Shown here piece by piece: positions 27,208-39,437 of a DNA stretch of 64,000 nucleotides. Every line of letters starts with the position of its first letter. Positions within the stretch are counted from its first letter, which is position 1. Origin of the DNA: Pseudomonas viridiflava. Its GTDB lineage: Bacteria > Pseudomonadota > Gammaproteobacteria > Pseudomonadales > Pseudomonadaceae. Location: assembly GCF_900601905.1 (NCBI RefSeq), contig NZ_UWFA01000170.1:248001-312000 (forward strand), written 5' to 3'. The notes beneath the pieces were generated by a model. That model saw only the letters and a program-made list of their open reading frames with translations. It did no database searches and was not told where the DNA came from. Made by a program: the position numbers and the translations under genes.

Positions 27208-27310
27208 GTGGGAGCGACCGGGGTGGCGCTCCACCTTGCTCGCGATTAGGCTCAGGTGATCTGTCTGCAGCTTCGCGGTGCCCTTATCGCGGGCAAGCAC
27301 CGCTCCCACA
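27208..27310. repeat. REPIN-like inverted repeat with expanded left arm (second copy of the expanded type)
   Basis: The left arm repeats the extra CCGGGGTGGCGCTCCACC segment seen at 8751. The right arm (GGGCAAGCACCGCTCCCACA) belongs to a different arm family, making this element a chimera. Confidence 0.85.
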
Positions 27311-27328
27311 GGTTCAGGTCCGGATTCA

Positions 27329-28852
27329 TTACCCCAAAAACAACTTGTACGCCGGGTTCTCGCTTTCATCCCAGTACGGATAACCAATCTCGGCCAGCGC
27401 CGCCGGGATCAGGTGTCGTTCGTCTTCCGGCACGACCAGCCCCGCGACTACGCGGCCATCGGCGGCGCCGTGGTTGCGGTAGTGGAACATCGAGATGGTC
27501 CATTGCCCGCCGAGCTTGTTGAGGAAGTTGAACAACGCCCCCGGTCGCTCCGGGAATTCGAAGCGGAACACCACTTCATCGCTGACCCGCTCGGCATGCC
27601 CGCCCACCATGTGCCGAATGTGCAGCTTGGCCAGCTCGTTGTCGGTCAGGTCGATCACCGGGAAACCCTGACCGGACAGGCTCGACAGCAGTTCGGCACG
27701 CGGGTCGGTGTCCGGGTGGGTCTGCACGCCGACGAAGATGTGCGCTTCGCGGTCGGTGTAGTAACGGTAGTTGAATTCGGTGATCTGGCGCTTGCCGATG
27801 GCCTGGCAAAACGCCTTGAAGCTGCCCGGCTGCTCGGGGATGGTCACCGCGATGATCGCTTCGCGGCCTTCGCCCAGCTCGGCGCGCTCGGCGACGTGGC
27901 GCAGGCGGTCGAAGTTGACGTTGGCGCCGGAGTCGATGGCCACGAAGGTCTGGCCCGTCACGCCGTACTGCTCGACGTACTTCTTGATCCCGGCCACGCC
28001 CAGCGCGCCTGCGGGTTCGGTGATCGAGCGGGTGTCGTCGTAGATGTCCTTGATCGCGGCGCAGATTTCATCGGTGCTGACGGTCAGCACTTCGTCGACG
28101 TAATCCTTGCAGACCTCAAACGTATGCTGGCCGATCTGCGCCACCGCCACGCCGTCGGCAAACAGCCCGACCTGCTGCAACACCACACGCTCGCCGTAGG
28201 CCATGGCCTGCTGCAGGCAGTTGGAATCGTCCGGTTCGACGCCGATCACCTTGATGTCCGGGCGCAGGTATTTTACGTACGCCGCGATGCCCGCGATCAG
28301 ACCGCCGCCGCCCACCGGGACGAAAATCGCGTGCAGTGGCCCTTGATGCTGGCGCAGGATTTCCATCGCCACCGTGCCTTGCCCGGCGATGGTGTCGGGG
28401 TCGTCATACGGGTGGATGTAGACGAAACCCATTTCCTCGACCAGTTTCAGCGAGTAGGCCAGAGCCTCGGGGAACGAATCGCCGTGCAACACCACTTTGC
28501 CGCCACGCGAGCGCACGCCTTCGACTTTGATCTCCGGGGTGGTCTTGGGCATCACGATGGTGGCTTCGACGCCCAGCGTTTTGGCGGCCAAGGCCAGGCC
28601 CTGGGCATGATTGCCGGCCGAGGCGGTGACCACGCCGCGCGCCAGTTCTTCCGGGCTCAGCTGGGCCAGCTTGTTATACGCGCCGCGAATCTTGAAGGAG
28701 AACACCGGCTGCAGGTCTTCACGCTTGAGCAGCACCTGATTGCCGAGGCGCTCGGACAGCTGACGGGCGCCGTGCAGCGGGGTTTCCACGGCAATGTCGT
28801 AGACGCGGGAGGTGAGGATCTTGCGGGCGTAGTGATTGAGCAGATCGGTCAT
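27329..28852 (-). CDS. ilvA: Threonine ammonia-lyase, biosynthetic (threonine deaminase) IlvA
   Basis: 507 residues. It converts threonine to 2-oxobutanoate, the committed step to isoleucine. The N-terminal PLP domain has Lys54 in FSFKIRGAYN, ASAGNHAQG and GGGGLIAG; two ACT-like regulatory repeats at the C-terminus (from about residue 330) mark the isoleucine-inhibited biosynthetic form. The start at 28852 matches relatives. Its ATG overlaps the stop of a 26-codon upstream ORF, and an Ile-rich leader peptide with terminator lies further upstream, so expression is probably attenuated. Confidence 0.95.
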   Translation of the reverse strand: MTDLLNHYARKILTSRVYDIAVETPLHGARQLSERLGNQVLLKREDLQPVFSFKIRGAYNKLAQLSPEELARGVVTASAGNHAQGLALAAKTLGVEATIVMPKTTPEIKVEGVRSRGGKVVLHGDSFPEALAYSLKLVEEMGFVYIHPYDDPDTIAGQGTVAMEILRQHQGPLHAIFVPVGGGGLIAGIAAYVKYLRPDIKVIGVEPDDSNCLQQAMAYGERVVLQQVGLFADGVAVAQIGQHTFEVCKDYVDEVLTVSTDEICAAIKDIYDDTRSITEPAGALGVAGIKKYVEQYGVTGQTFVAIDSGANVNFDRLRHVAERAELGEGREAIIAVTIPEQPGSFKAFCQAIGKRQITEFNYRYYTDREAHIFVGVQTHPDTDPRAELLSSLSGQGFPVIDLTDNELAKLHIRHMVGGHAERVSDEVVFRFEFPERPGALFNFLNKLGGQWTISMFHYRNHGAADGRVVAGLVVPEDERHLIPAALAEIGYPYWDESENPAYKLFLG

Positions 28853-28929
28853 CGCGTCGTGCCCCTGTGGTTGTAGGCAACGATGCGCTGAAAGTCGGAA
28901 GCGAGCAGGGCGGTTTGAATAATCATCAT
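28849..28929 (-). CDS. 26-residue ORF translationally coupled to ilvA
   Basis: Two tandem ATGs (28929, 28926) follow a good Shine-Dalgarno sequence (AGGAG, 6 bases upstream). The peptide starts MMIIQTALLASDF and ends at a TGA that overlaps the ilvA ATG (ATGA). It has no recognised similarity. It lies between the attenuator terminator and ilvA, so it would be made only on read-through and could deliver ribosomes to ilvA, whose own ribosome binding site (AGGGG, 11 bases away) is unremarkable. Confidence 0.55.
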   Translation of the reverse strand: MMIIQTALLASDFQRIVAYNHRGTTR

Positions 28930-28966
28930 GTCTGACTCCTGGTTTGGGTGGTGGCCCCGGAGACAG

Positions 28967-28991
28967 AAAAAACCCGCCTCGAGGGCGGGTT
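28967..28991 (-). terminator. Rho-independent attenuator terminator of ilvA
   Basis: On the minus strand AACCCGCC, a short loop and GGCGGG are followed by a run of six T. It lies between the leader peptide stop and ilvA. The 5' arm CCCGCC can alternatively pair with GGCGGG at the end of the leader peptide gene (29012-29017). Confidence 0.88.
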
Positions 28992-29006
28992 GGGTGCACG
29001 CGTCAG

Positions 29007-29072
29007 CTAGCCCGCCAGGATAGGAATGGCGGTAATAATAATCTGGCCGAATACGTGCTGATTTAAGTTCAT
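29007..29072 (-). CDS. Ile-rich leader peptide of the ilvA attenuator
   Basis: A 21-residue ORF, MNLNQHVFGQIIITAIPILA plus Gly, contains five Ile codons (three consecutive ATT, then ATT and ATC) with Thr, Leu and Val. CCGCC and GGCGG inside the 3' half form a pause hairpin; GGCGGG can instead pair with the terminator arm. This is the arrangement of ilv attenuators: stalling at Ile codons frees the antiterminator. No Shine-Dalgarno site is visible. A TTGACT/AATAGT promoter pair (29109-29082) would start the RNA within a few bases of the ATG. Confidence 0.82.
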   Translation of the reverse strand: MNLNQHVFGQIIITAIPILAG

Positions 29073-29121
29073 GAACCGAAGACTATTGCGGTTGCCCGGC
29101 GGCAGTCAAGGGGGATTAACG

Positions 29122-29147
29122 GTGGGACCGGCTCAAGCCGGTCCTAC
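29122..29147. repeat. Solitary hairpin with GTGGGACCGGC arms
   Basis: GGACCGGCT (29125-29133) and AGCCGGTCC (29136-29144) form a short hairpin like the arm of the type found at 36644 and 54373, but without a second arm. It is a possible single REP or REPIN remnant, upstream of the ilvA leader. Confidence 0.6.
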
Positions 29148-29284
29148 AAGTAGCCTCTAAATTACCTTTAGTGCGCCACGTATCTTTAATGACCGGTTCA
29201 TTTTTCCTTCACCTTGGCACTTTATGGTGAAGGCCGTGGTCAGTGAATGACGTCATTTAAAGAACAGCCAAGAGGGCACGCGTT

Positions 29285-29371
29285 ATGGACGACTATCAAG
29301 AAGAACTGCTGGAATATCAGGCTTTTGAGCTCGACCCGCTGGAACCTGCGGATGATGCGACCGAGTTGTAG
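29285..29371 (+). CDS. Small acidic ORF, 28 residues
   Basis: The ATG at 29285, with AGAGGG about 8 bases upstream, opens a frame ending at TAG 29369. The peptide MDDYQEELLEYQAFELDPLE continues to PADDATEL: strongly acidic (11 Asp/Glu) with no basic residue. Codon choice looks like real coding sequence and it stands alone in about 490 bases between the ilvA leader and the AraC gene. A hairpin (CCTTCACC/GGTGAAGG, 29206-29233) lies upstream. Function unknown. Confidence 0.55.
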   Translation: MDDYQEELLEYQAFELDPLEPADDATEL

Positions 29372-29565
29372 AGTCTCGCGAACCCCGTAGAGGCCGCCCG
29401 AAGGCTGCGAATCAGGATGGGTCATACGCATTGCGTGTTTAGCCTGTGGAATGCTTTTGCCATAGGGGGCGGCTTCAGCCGCGAGAGGCCGGGGCATTCA
29501 ATGCAGATTTCTTCGGCTTGGCTATCGCTCGTGGCTAAAGCCGCTCCTGCGGGAACTTGGTTAAT

Positions 29566-30606
29566 TCAACCTTGCTGCCGCTGGCCCCGCCGAAACTCTC
29601 CCGGCGTCTGGCCGTTCCAGCGTTTGAAAGCGCGCTGGAAGGCTTCGGCCGAAGCAAAGCCCAGCAGGTAGGCGATCTCCCCGAACGCCAGTTCAGTATC
29701 CCGAATGTAAGTCATGGCCAGGTCGCGGCGGGTCTCGTTGAGCACGTTGCGAAAGCCAGTGCCTTCTTCGGCCAGCTTGCGGCGCAAGGTCCAGACAGGG
29801 AGTTTGAGTCTGGAGGCGATTTCTTCGAGCTCCGGCTCCCTGCCGCCATTGAGCAACGGCCCCAGCAACTGGCTGATGCGTTCCCGCAGGCTGCGGGTGC
29901 GGGTCAGCTGTTCCAGTTCCTTCTCGCACAGCTGCAGCAAATGATGCCAGGTGCCGGGGCAGTGCTGGGGGTTGCGCAAGCCAAGCGCGGCATTGTCCAG
30001 CCTGAGCTGATTGGACCCTGCAGCAAACACTACCGGTTGCGTACACAAGGCTGCGTAGTCTGCGGCATAGTCCGGGGCGTCGAATTCGATGTCGACTTTC
30101 TGTGCCCGTATCTCGATGCCGCTGAGCGCTGACATCTGGTGCAGCCAGCTGGCGAAAATCGAGTCCACGACAAAGCGGTTGTAGCCGTTGTAAGGGCTGA
30201 TGGAATAAAAACGCAGCCAGGCGCCTTCTGCATCCTCATGAAATGATGATTGGCCCCGGTAGTTGGAGCCATATAGCGCCTCGAAGCGAATCAGGGTGCG
30301 GACAGCTTCGCGCACATCAGGGGCCTGCGCGGCGGTGACACCCGCCAGACCGGTCTGGCTGATGCGGCTCACTCGACCCATGCGCAAACCCAGTGCAGGC
30401 TGGCCGGTGAGCTGGATGGCCGCGTGGCCCAGGCGCATATAGCGCGGTATCGACAATCGTCCGCCAGGTTCGGCGAGCCAGTTGGCATTCAGGCCGTATT
30501 GCTCCAGCAAAGGTGCCGGGTCGTGACCCAGGCTGCGCACCGCGTCGGCAAGATTCTGCACGAAGCCGGTAGACAGATCCCCCAGACGCATCGGTGATGG
30601 GCTCAT
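29566..30606 (-). CDS. AraC-family transcriptional regulator
   Basis: 346 residues. An N-terminal AraC-type ligand domain of the kind with LGLRMGRVSRISQTGLAGV and SSFHEDAEGAWLRFYSISPY is followed by the double helix-turn-helix at about 255-340 (RLKLPVWTLRRKLAEEG, FGEIAYLLGFASAEAFQRAF, WNGQTPGEFRR). It starts two bases after the stop of the nitrilase-fold gene, so the pair is one operon and the regulator may respond to a metabolite of that protein. The effector is unknown. Confidence 0.85.
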   Translation of the reverse strand: MSPSPMRLGDLSTGFVQNLADAVRSLGHDPAPLLEQYGLNANWLAEPGGRLSIPRYMRLGHAAIQLTGQPALGLRMGRVSRISQTGLAGVTAAQAPDVREAVRTLIRFEALYGSNYRGQSSFHEDAEGAWLRFYSISPYNGYNRFVVDSIFASWLHQMSALSGIEIRAQKVDIEFDAPDYAADYAALCTQPVVFAAGSNQLRLDNAALGLRNPQHCPGTWHHLLQLCEKELEQLTRTRSLRERISQLLGPLLNGGREPELEEIASRLKLPVWTLRRKLAEEGTGFRNVLNETRRDLAMTYIRDTELAFGEIAYLLGFASAEAFQRAFKRWNGQTPGEFRRGQRQQG

Positions 30607-30608
30607 GC

Positions 30609-31751
30609 TTACAACCAGAGGTTGATCAGGCGCGCACCGTGGCTGGCTTTGTCATCGGCCAGCGGCTCGACAAGGTGCTGGCCGTCGCGGCTGGCGAAAC
30701 TGTGACCCGAGCTGCCTTGATCCCAGAGCTGGCCGCGCATGAATACGCTGAGGCCAGCCCGAGCGTTGCTGACTGGAGACTGGCTGGTCAGGGTCAGGCG
30801 CTGCCAGGCCTCGCCTTCACTGACATCGGCCGGGGCGTGGGTCTGGGTAACAACGGCGGGGGACCGATAGCCACGCCATGGCCGCGCCCAGTTGTCGGCG
30901 CCGATCACGAAGGCCGGCACGGCGATCAGCTCGGCACCTTTGGCATTGAGGCTGGCGTAGTTGGCCGGGTACCAGCTGTCGCTGCCGATCAGAATGCCGA
31001 GACGCCCGGCCGGGGTATCGAACACATTCAGTTCAGTGTCTGCGGCAGCGTGGATGTAGTTGAGTTGATAGGCGTTGGGATACAACTGGCGTTGCGGCTG
31101 ACCGATCGGTTGACCGTCGCTGGCGAAGGCAACGCTGCTGTTGTACAGCGGGCCGCTCCCGGTTTTCAGCTGGCCGCCGTCAATGCTTGGCTCCGGCAGC
31201 ACGATGGAACCGGCCACCAGCGTCACGCCGAATTCCCTGGCCAGGCCGCCAAACAGGCTCTGGTACTGAGTCGCCATAGAGGCCGCCTTCATGCGCAGGT
31301 GGGCGTCATCGATGCGATTCTCCCCCTTGGCCTGCAGCATGGCAGTGAGGAATTTAAGTGGATTGCTCGCCGATACCCAGCTCATGGCCTCATCAATGCT
31401 GGTGGCCTGATACACCTGATTTTTTTCGCCACTGGCAAACAGCCAAGTGCCCACGTGCTCGGGCAGCACGACGATGGTTTTGCTGTTGATCAGCCCTTTG
31501 TCGCGCGCCTGCTGCAGATAAGCCGCCAGTTTGCGATGCAGGCGGGCAGTGCTTTGATAGTCGGCAGGAAACAATTCGGGCTGGATGCCCAGCATATTGC
31601 CGCGCTCACCGGGTAGGCCTTCATCGACCGCCAGCTGGATGCGCAAGTCAGACAGGTAATGACCTACCGGACGCTGTTGTGTCCAGATGCCATAGCCTGT
31701 GAGTGCAACGATCAGCCCGAGGCCGAAGACGGTAATGAAGAAAGTACGCAT
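30609..31751 (-). CDS. Membrane-anchored nitrilase-fold protein lacking the catalytic Cys and Lys
   Basis: 380 residues. One N-terminal hydrophobic segment (about 4-23) probably anchors it with the domain in the periplasm. The carbon-nitrogen hydrolase pattern is visible: Glu98 in VVLPEHVGTWL, LYNSSVAFASDG and FDTPAGRLGILIGSDSWYP. The last block normally reads ICYD or similar with the nucleophilic Cys; here it is IGSD (Gly256), the catalytic Lys position appears to be Gln232, and the whole protein contains no Cys. It is therefore probably not an amidase or nitrilase. Upstream of, and tightly linked to, the AraC gene. Confidence 0.75.
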   Translation of the reverse strand: MRTFFITVFGLGLIVALTGYGIWTQQRPVGHYLSDLRIQLAVDEGLPGERGNMLGIQPELFPADYQSTARLHRKLAAYLQQARDKGLINSKTIVVLPEHVGTWLFASGEKNQVYQATSIDEAMSWVSASNPLKFLTAMLQAKGENRIDDAHLRMKAASMATQYQSLFGGLAREFGVTLVAGSIVLPEPSIDGGQLKTGSGPLYNSSVAFASDGQPIGQPQRQLYPNAYQLNYIHAAADTELNVFDTPAGRLGILIGSDSWYPANYASLNAKGAELIAVPAFVIGADNWARPWRGYRSPAVVTQTHAPADVSEGEAWQRLTLTSQSPVSNARAGLSVFMRGQLWDQGSSGHSFASRDGQHLVEPLADDKASHGARLINLWL

Positions 31752-31875
31752 AGGTGGCTGGAGGCGCTGAAGATCCCGGATCGTGAATCACACAAAAAGT
31801 GGGCCCGAGCCTACGGGAAAACAACGGTTTAACGAACTTTTTTTGCCCTCGGTAATTAAATATCAGGCAGAACAC

Positions 31876-31976
31876 CCTGTGGGAGCGGTGCTCGCCCGAG
31901 ACTGTATTCCCTTGTGGGACCGGCTTGAGCCGATCTCACAAGGTGCATTGCAGGCCAACATGGAGTCTCCCACAGG
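31876..31976. repeat. Nested pair of inverted repeats
   Basis: Outer arms CCTGTGGGAG (31876) and CTCCCACAGG (31967-31976) enclose a second element, CTTGTGGGACCGGCTTGAGC to CTCACAAG (31911-31942). The outer arms lose pairing after the first 10 bases, as if one element had inserted into or replaced the centre of another. Confidence 0.65.
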
Positions 31977-31985
31977 TTTAAGACG

Positions 31986-36638
<4,653 letters not shown>

Positions 36639-36643
36639 TCTCT

Positions 36644-36740
36644 CTTGTGGGACCGGCTTTAGCCGGGAAGGCCTCGAAACAAAGCGCTGCATTTGCTTGG
36701 TTAGATAGACCGCTTTCCCGGCTAAAGCCGGTCCCACGAG
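36644..36740. repeat. REPIN-like inverted repeat, arm type GTGGGACCGGCTTTAGCC
   Basis: CTTGTGGGACCGGCTTTAGC and its complement with CGAG at the outer end; pairing is perfect over the inner 23 bases. The same arm family appears at 54373. Confidence 0.88.
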
Positions 36741-36791
36741 AAATTCAGGCCCAATGCTAAACTCCCGTCCTTTCCCCCACGGCCCTATCTT

Positions 36792-37709
36792 GTGTCTGTC
36801 CCTGCAATCCACTGGCAACCCGACGCTCCTCTTGAGCGCCTCAATCTACCCTGGCTTGCACTGGCCGGTGTTGAGGTGGCGGTGCTGCGTCTGGATCTTA
36901 TCGATCCGCTGATCAGTGGCAACAAGTGGTTCAAGCTCGCCCATCATCTGGCGGCCGCCAATGACGCTGGGGCTCAAGGGGTTATCAGCCTGGGTGGTGC
37001 GCATTCCAACCATCTGCATGCCTTGGCCGCAGCGGGCAAGCGCTTCGGGTTTGCCACGGTGGGGCTGCTTCGTGGTCATCCTGTACAAACACCAACCATC
37101 GAAGACCTGCAGGCGTTTGGCATGCAATTGCAGTGGCTGGGTTACGGCGGCTATCGCGCGCGGCATGAGGCCGGTTTTTGGCAACCCTGGCTGGCGCAAT
37201 ATCCCGGCTTTTATCCAGTTCCCGAAGGTGGCGGTGGCTTGCCGGGCGCGCTGGGCTGTGCCGGGATATTGGGAATGGTTCGCGACCAGTTGGGCGCATT
37301 GGGGTGGGGCGATTACCACAGCTGGTGGCTCGCCGCCGGAACCGGCACCACCCTGGCCGGGTTAGTGCTCGCAGAGGCAGGAGCGCGCCTGGTGTATGGC
37401 GCAATGGCGGTGCCGGAGGGTCATGGGGTTGCGCAGAATGTGGAGCAGATTATCGCTCCTACCGAGATCGCGGATGGCTATGAACTCCTCAACGCCAGCC
37501 GTGGCGGTTTCGCGAAAACCGATTCCCGGCTGCTGCAGTTCATCGCCAGCAGCGAAGCACACAGCGGCATTCCCCTGGAGCCGCTGTACACCGGCAAGGC
37601 CTTGTTGGCGTTGCACGATGAGGTACTTGCCGGGCGCTTTGCCCCGGGTACGCGGCTGATCTTCGTGCATACAGGCGGCTTGCAAGGTCGGCGGGGCATG
37701 GGGCTGTAG
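36792..37709 (+). CDS. PLP-dependent ACC deaminase/D-cysteine desulfhydrase family protein
   Basis: 305 residues of fold-type II PLP enzymes. The cofactor Lys45 is in LISGNKWFKL; SLGGAHSNHLHALAAAG and AAGTGTTLAGLVLA bind PLP and phosphate. The family contains 1-aminocyclopropane-1-carboxylate deaminases, D-cysteine desulfhydrases and enzymes of unknown substrate; at 305 residues it is shorter than true ACC deaminase (about 338), so a desulfhydrase-like role is more likely. The GTG at 36792 is the start that fits the family. Confidence 0.8.
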   Translation: MSVPAIHWQPDAPLERLNLPWLALAGVEVAVLRLDLIDPLISGNKWFKLAHHLAAANDAGAQGVISLGGAHSNHLHALAAAGKRFGFATVGLLRGHPVQTPTIEDLQAFGMQLQWLGYGGYRARHEAGFWQPWLAQYPGFYPVPEGGGGLPGALGCAGILGMVRDQLGALGWGDYHSWWLAAGTGTTLAGLVLAEAGARLVYGAMAVPEGHGVAQNVEQIIAPTEIADGYELLNASRGGFAKTDSRLLQFIASSEAHSGIPLEPLYTGKALLALHDEVLAGRFAPGTRLIFVHTGGLQGRRGMGL

Positions 37710-37857
37710 AGCCGCGACCCAGAGCACGTGGCATGAATCATGCGCTGGCGATGGACGACGAGTCGGTCCTGACTATGCGGATGACACTTTCAGAGTGAAC
37801 CCTGCTGGCGACTGTCTCGATAATCGAACGCTTCCTGATGAAATGTCGAGGTCCAGC

Positions 37858-39195
37858 ATGACCAGCGCCGCTACTGAGCAAGTGAGCCCCAAAACCCTGA
37901 GAAAAGTGATTGTCGCCGCGGCCATCGGTAATTTCGTCGAATGGTTCGATTTCGCCGTGTACGGCTTTCTGGCAACCACCATCGCCCAGCAGTTTTTTCC
38001 CAGCGGCGACCCCAGTGCCGCATTGCTCAAGACCTTTGCCGTATTCGCCGTGGCGTTCGCCTTTCGCCCGCTTGGCGGGATTTTCTTCGGCATGCTGGGC
38101 GACAGGATTGGCCGCAAAAGAACCCTGGCGATGACCATTTTGCTGATGGCCGGGGCCACGACCTTGATTGGCGTGCTGCCGACCTATGCTGCAATCGGCG
38201 TCATGGCACCGATTCTCCTGACCCTGATCCGTTGCGCCCAGGGCTTCTCTGCCGGAGGCGAATACGCCGGTGCGTGCGCTTACCTGATGGAGCATGCGCC
38301 CAACGACAAGCGCGCCTGGTATGGCAGCTTCATTCCGGTCTCGACCTTTTCCGCCTTCGCCGCAGCAGCGGTGGTGGCCTACGCGCTTGAAGCGTCGCTT
38401 TCGGCTGAATCCATGGGCAGCTGGGGCTGGCGTCTGCCGTTCCTGATCGCTGCGCCGCTGGGCCTGGTCGGCTTGTATCTGCGCTGGAAACTGGACGAAA
38501 CCCCCGCTTTCCAGGCCGTCACCCAGGACCATGCGGTGGCGCATTCGCCCCTCAAGGAAACTCTGCGCCATCACGGCGCGGCTATCTGCTGCCTGGGCGC
38601 GTTCGTGTCACTGACGGCGTTGTCCTTCTATATGTTCACCACTTATTTTGCGACCTACCTGCAAGTGGCTGGCGGGCTGACGCGCGCCACCGCGCTATTG
38701 GTGTCGCTGATTGCCCTGATCTTCGCCGCCGCGATCTGCCCGCTGGCCGGCCTGTACTCGGACAAGGTCGGTCGGCGAGCAACGGTCATGACCGCTTGTG
38801 CCTTGTTGATCATCGTGGTGTATCCGTCCTTTCTGATGGCCAGTTCCGGCTCCTTTGCCGCCTCGATTGTCGGCGTCATGCTGTTGGCGGTCGGTGCAGT
38901 CCTGTGCGGCGTGGTGACGGCGGCGCTGCTGTCGGAAACCTTCCCGACCCGCACCCGCTACACCGCATCGGCGATCACCTACAACATGGCCTACACCATC
39001 TTTGGTGGCACGGCGCCGTTGATGGCCACCTGGCTGATCAGCACCACCGGCAGCAACCTGTCACCAGCGTTCTACCTGATCGCGGTTGCGCTGCTGGCCC
39101 TGGCTGGCGGACTGGCACTGCCCGAGACTTCGCGGATTTCCCTGCATGATGTTCCAGCGAGGGATAGCGGAGTGGGTGTCAGGGCGGCCGTCTGA
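37858..39195 (+). CDS. MFS transporter, metabolite:H+ symporter (KgtP/citrate-like)
   Basis: 445 residues with 12 membrane segments. FVEWFDFAVYGFLA, FRPLGGIFFGMLGDRIGRKR and RCAQGFSAGGEYAGAC are hallmarks of the metabolite-proton symporter group that includes alpha-ketoglutarate, citrate, proline-betaine and shikimate carriers. ATG 37858 follows GAGG by 7 bases; upstream ATGs are less likely. The substrate cannot be decided; it stands alone. Confidence 0.85.
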   Translation: MTSAATEQVSPKTLRKVIVAAAIGNFVEWFDFAVYGFLATTIAQQFFPSGDPSAALLKTFAVFAVAFAFRPLGGIFFGMLGDRIGRKRTLAMTILLMAGATTLIGVLPTYAAIGVMAPILLTLIRCAQGFSAGGEYAGACAYLMEHAPNDKRAWYGSFIPVSTFSAFAAAAVVAYALEASLSAESMGSWGWRLPFLIAAPLGLVGLYLRWKLDETPAFQAVTQDHAVAHSPLKETLRHHGAAICCLGAFVSLTALSFYMFTTYFATYLQVAGGLTRATALLVSLIALIFAAAICPLAGLYSDKVGRRATVMTACALLIIVVYPSFLMASSGSFAASIVGVMLLAVGAVLCGVVTAALLSETFPTRTRYTASAITYNMAYTIFGGTAPLMATWLISTTGSNLSPAFYLIAVALLALAGGLALPETSRISLHDVPARDSGVGVRAAV

Positions 39196-39218
39196 GTTAG
39201 CTGCAGGATTGAGGTCTG

Positions 39219-39309
39219 CTGTGGGAGCGGTGCTTGCCCGCGATACTGCTGGACGCGGTTCAGGTTCAGACTGAGCCGCCATTATCGCGAGCAGGCACCG
39301 TTCTCACAG
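39219..39309. repeat. REPIN-like inverted repeat, arm type GTGGGAGCGGTGC
   Basis: The left arm CTGTGGGAGCGGTGCTTGCC is intact; the right arm is decayed (GAGCAGGCACCGTTCTCACAG), suggesting an old copy. Confidence 0.78.
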
Positions 39310-39437
39310 GCCAGTCGCTCGGAGATTTCCTGCAACAAAATGTAGCGGCAACGCCCCCAAAAGTGGCACATTGGCGGGCCTTGTGCCGCTGACATATCTT
39401 GCAATGACTCGGTTGTGGCACATCCAATAGTCCACGG

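Noticed and set aside
27278..28876. 532-codon open frame on plus opposite ilvA
   Set aside because: Antisense shadow of a PLP enzyme gene with intact motifs.
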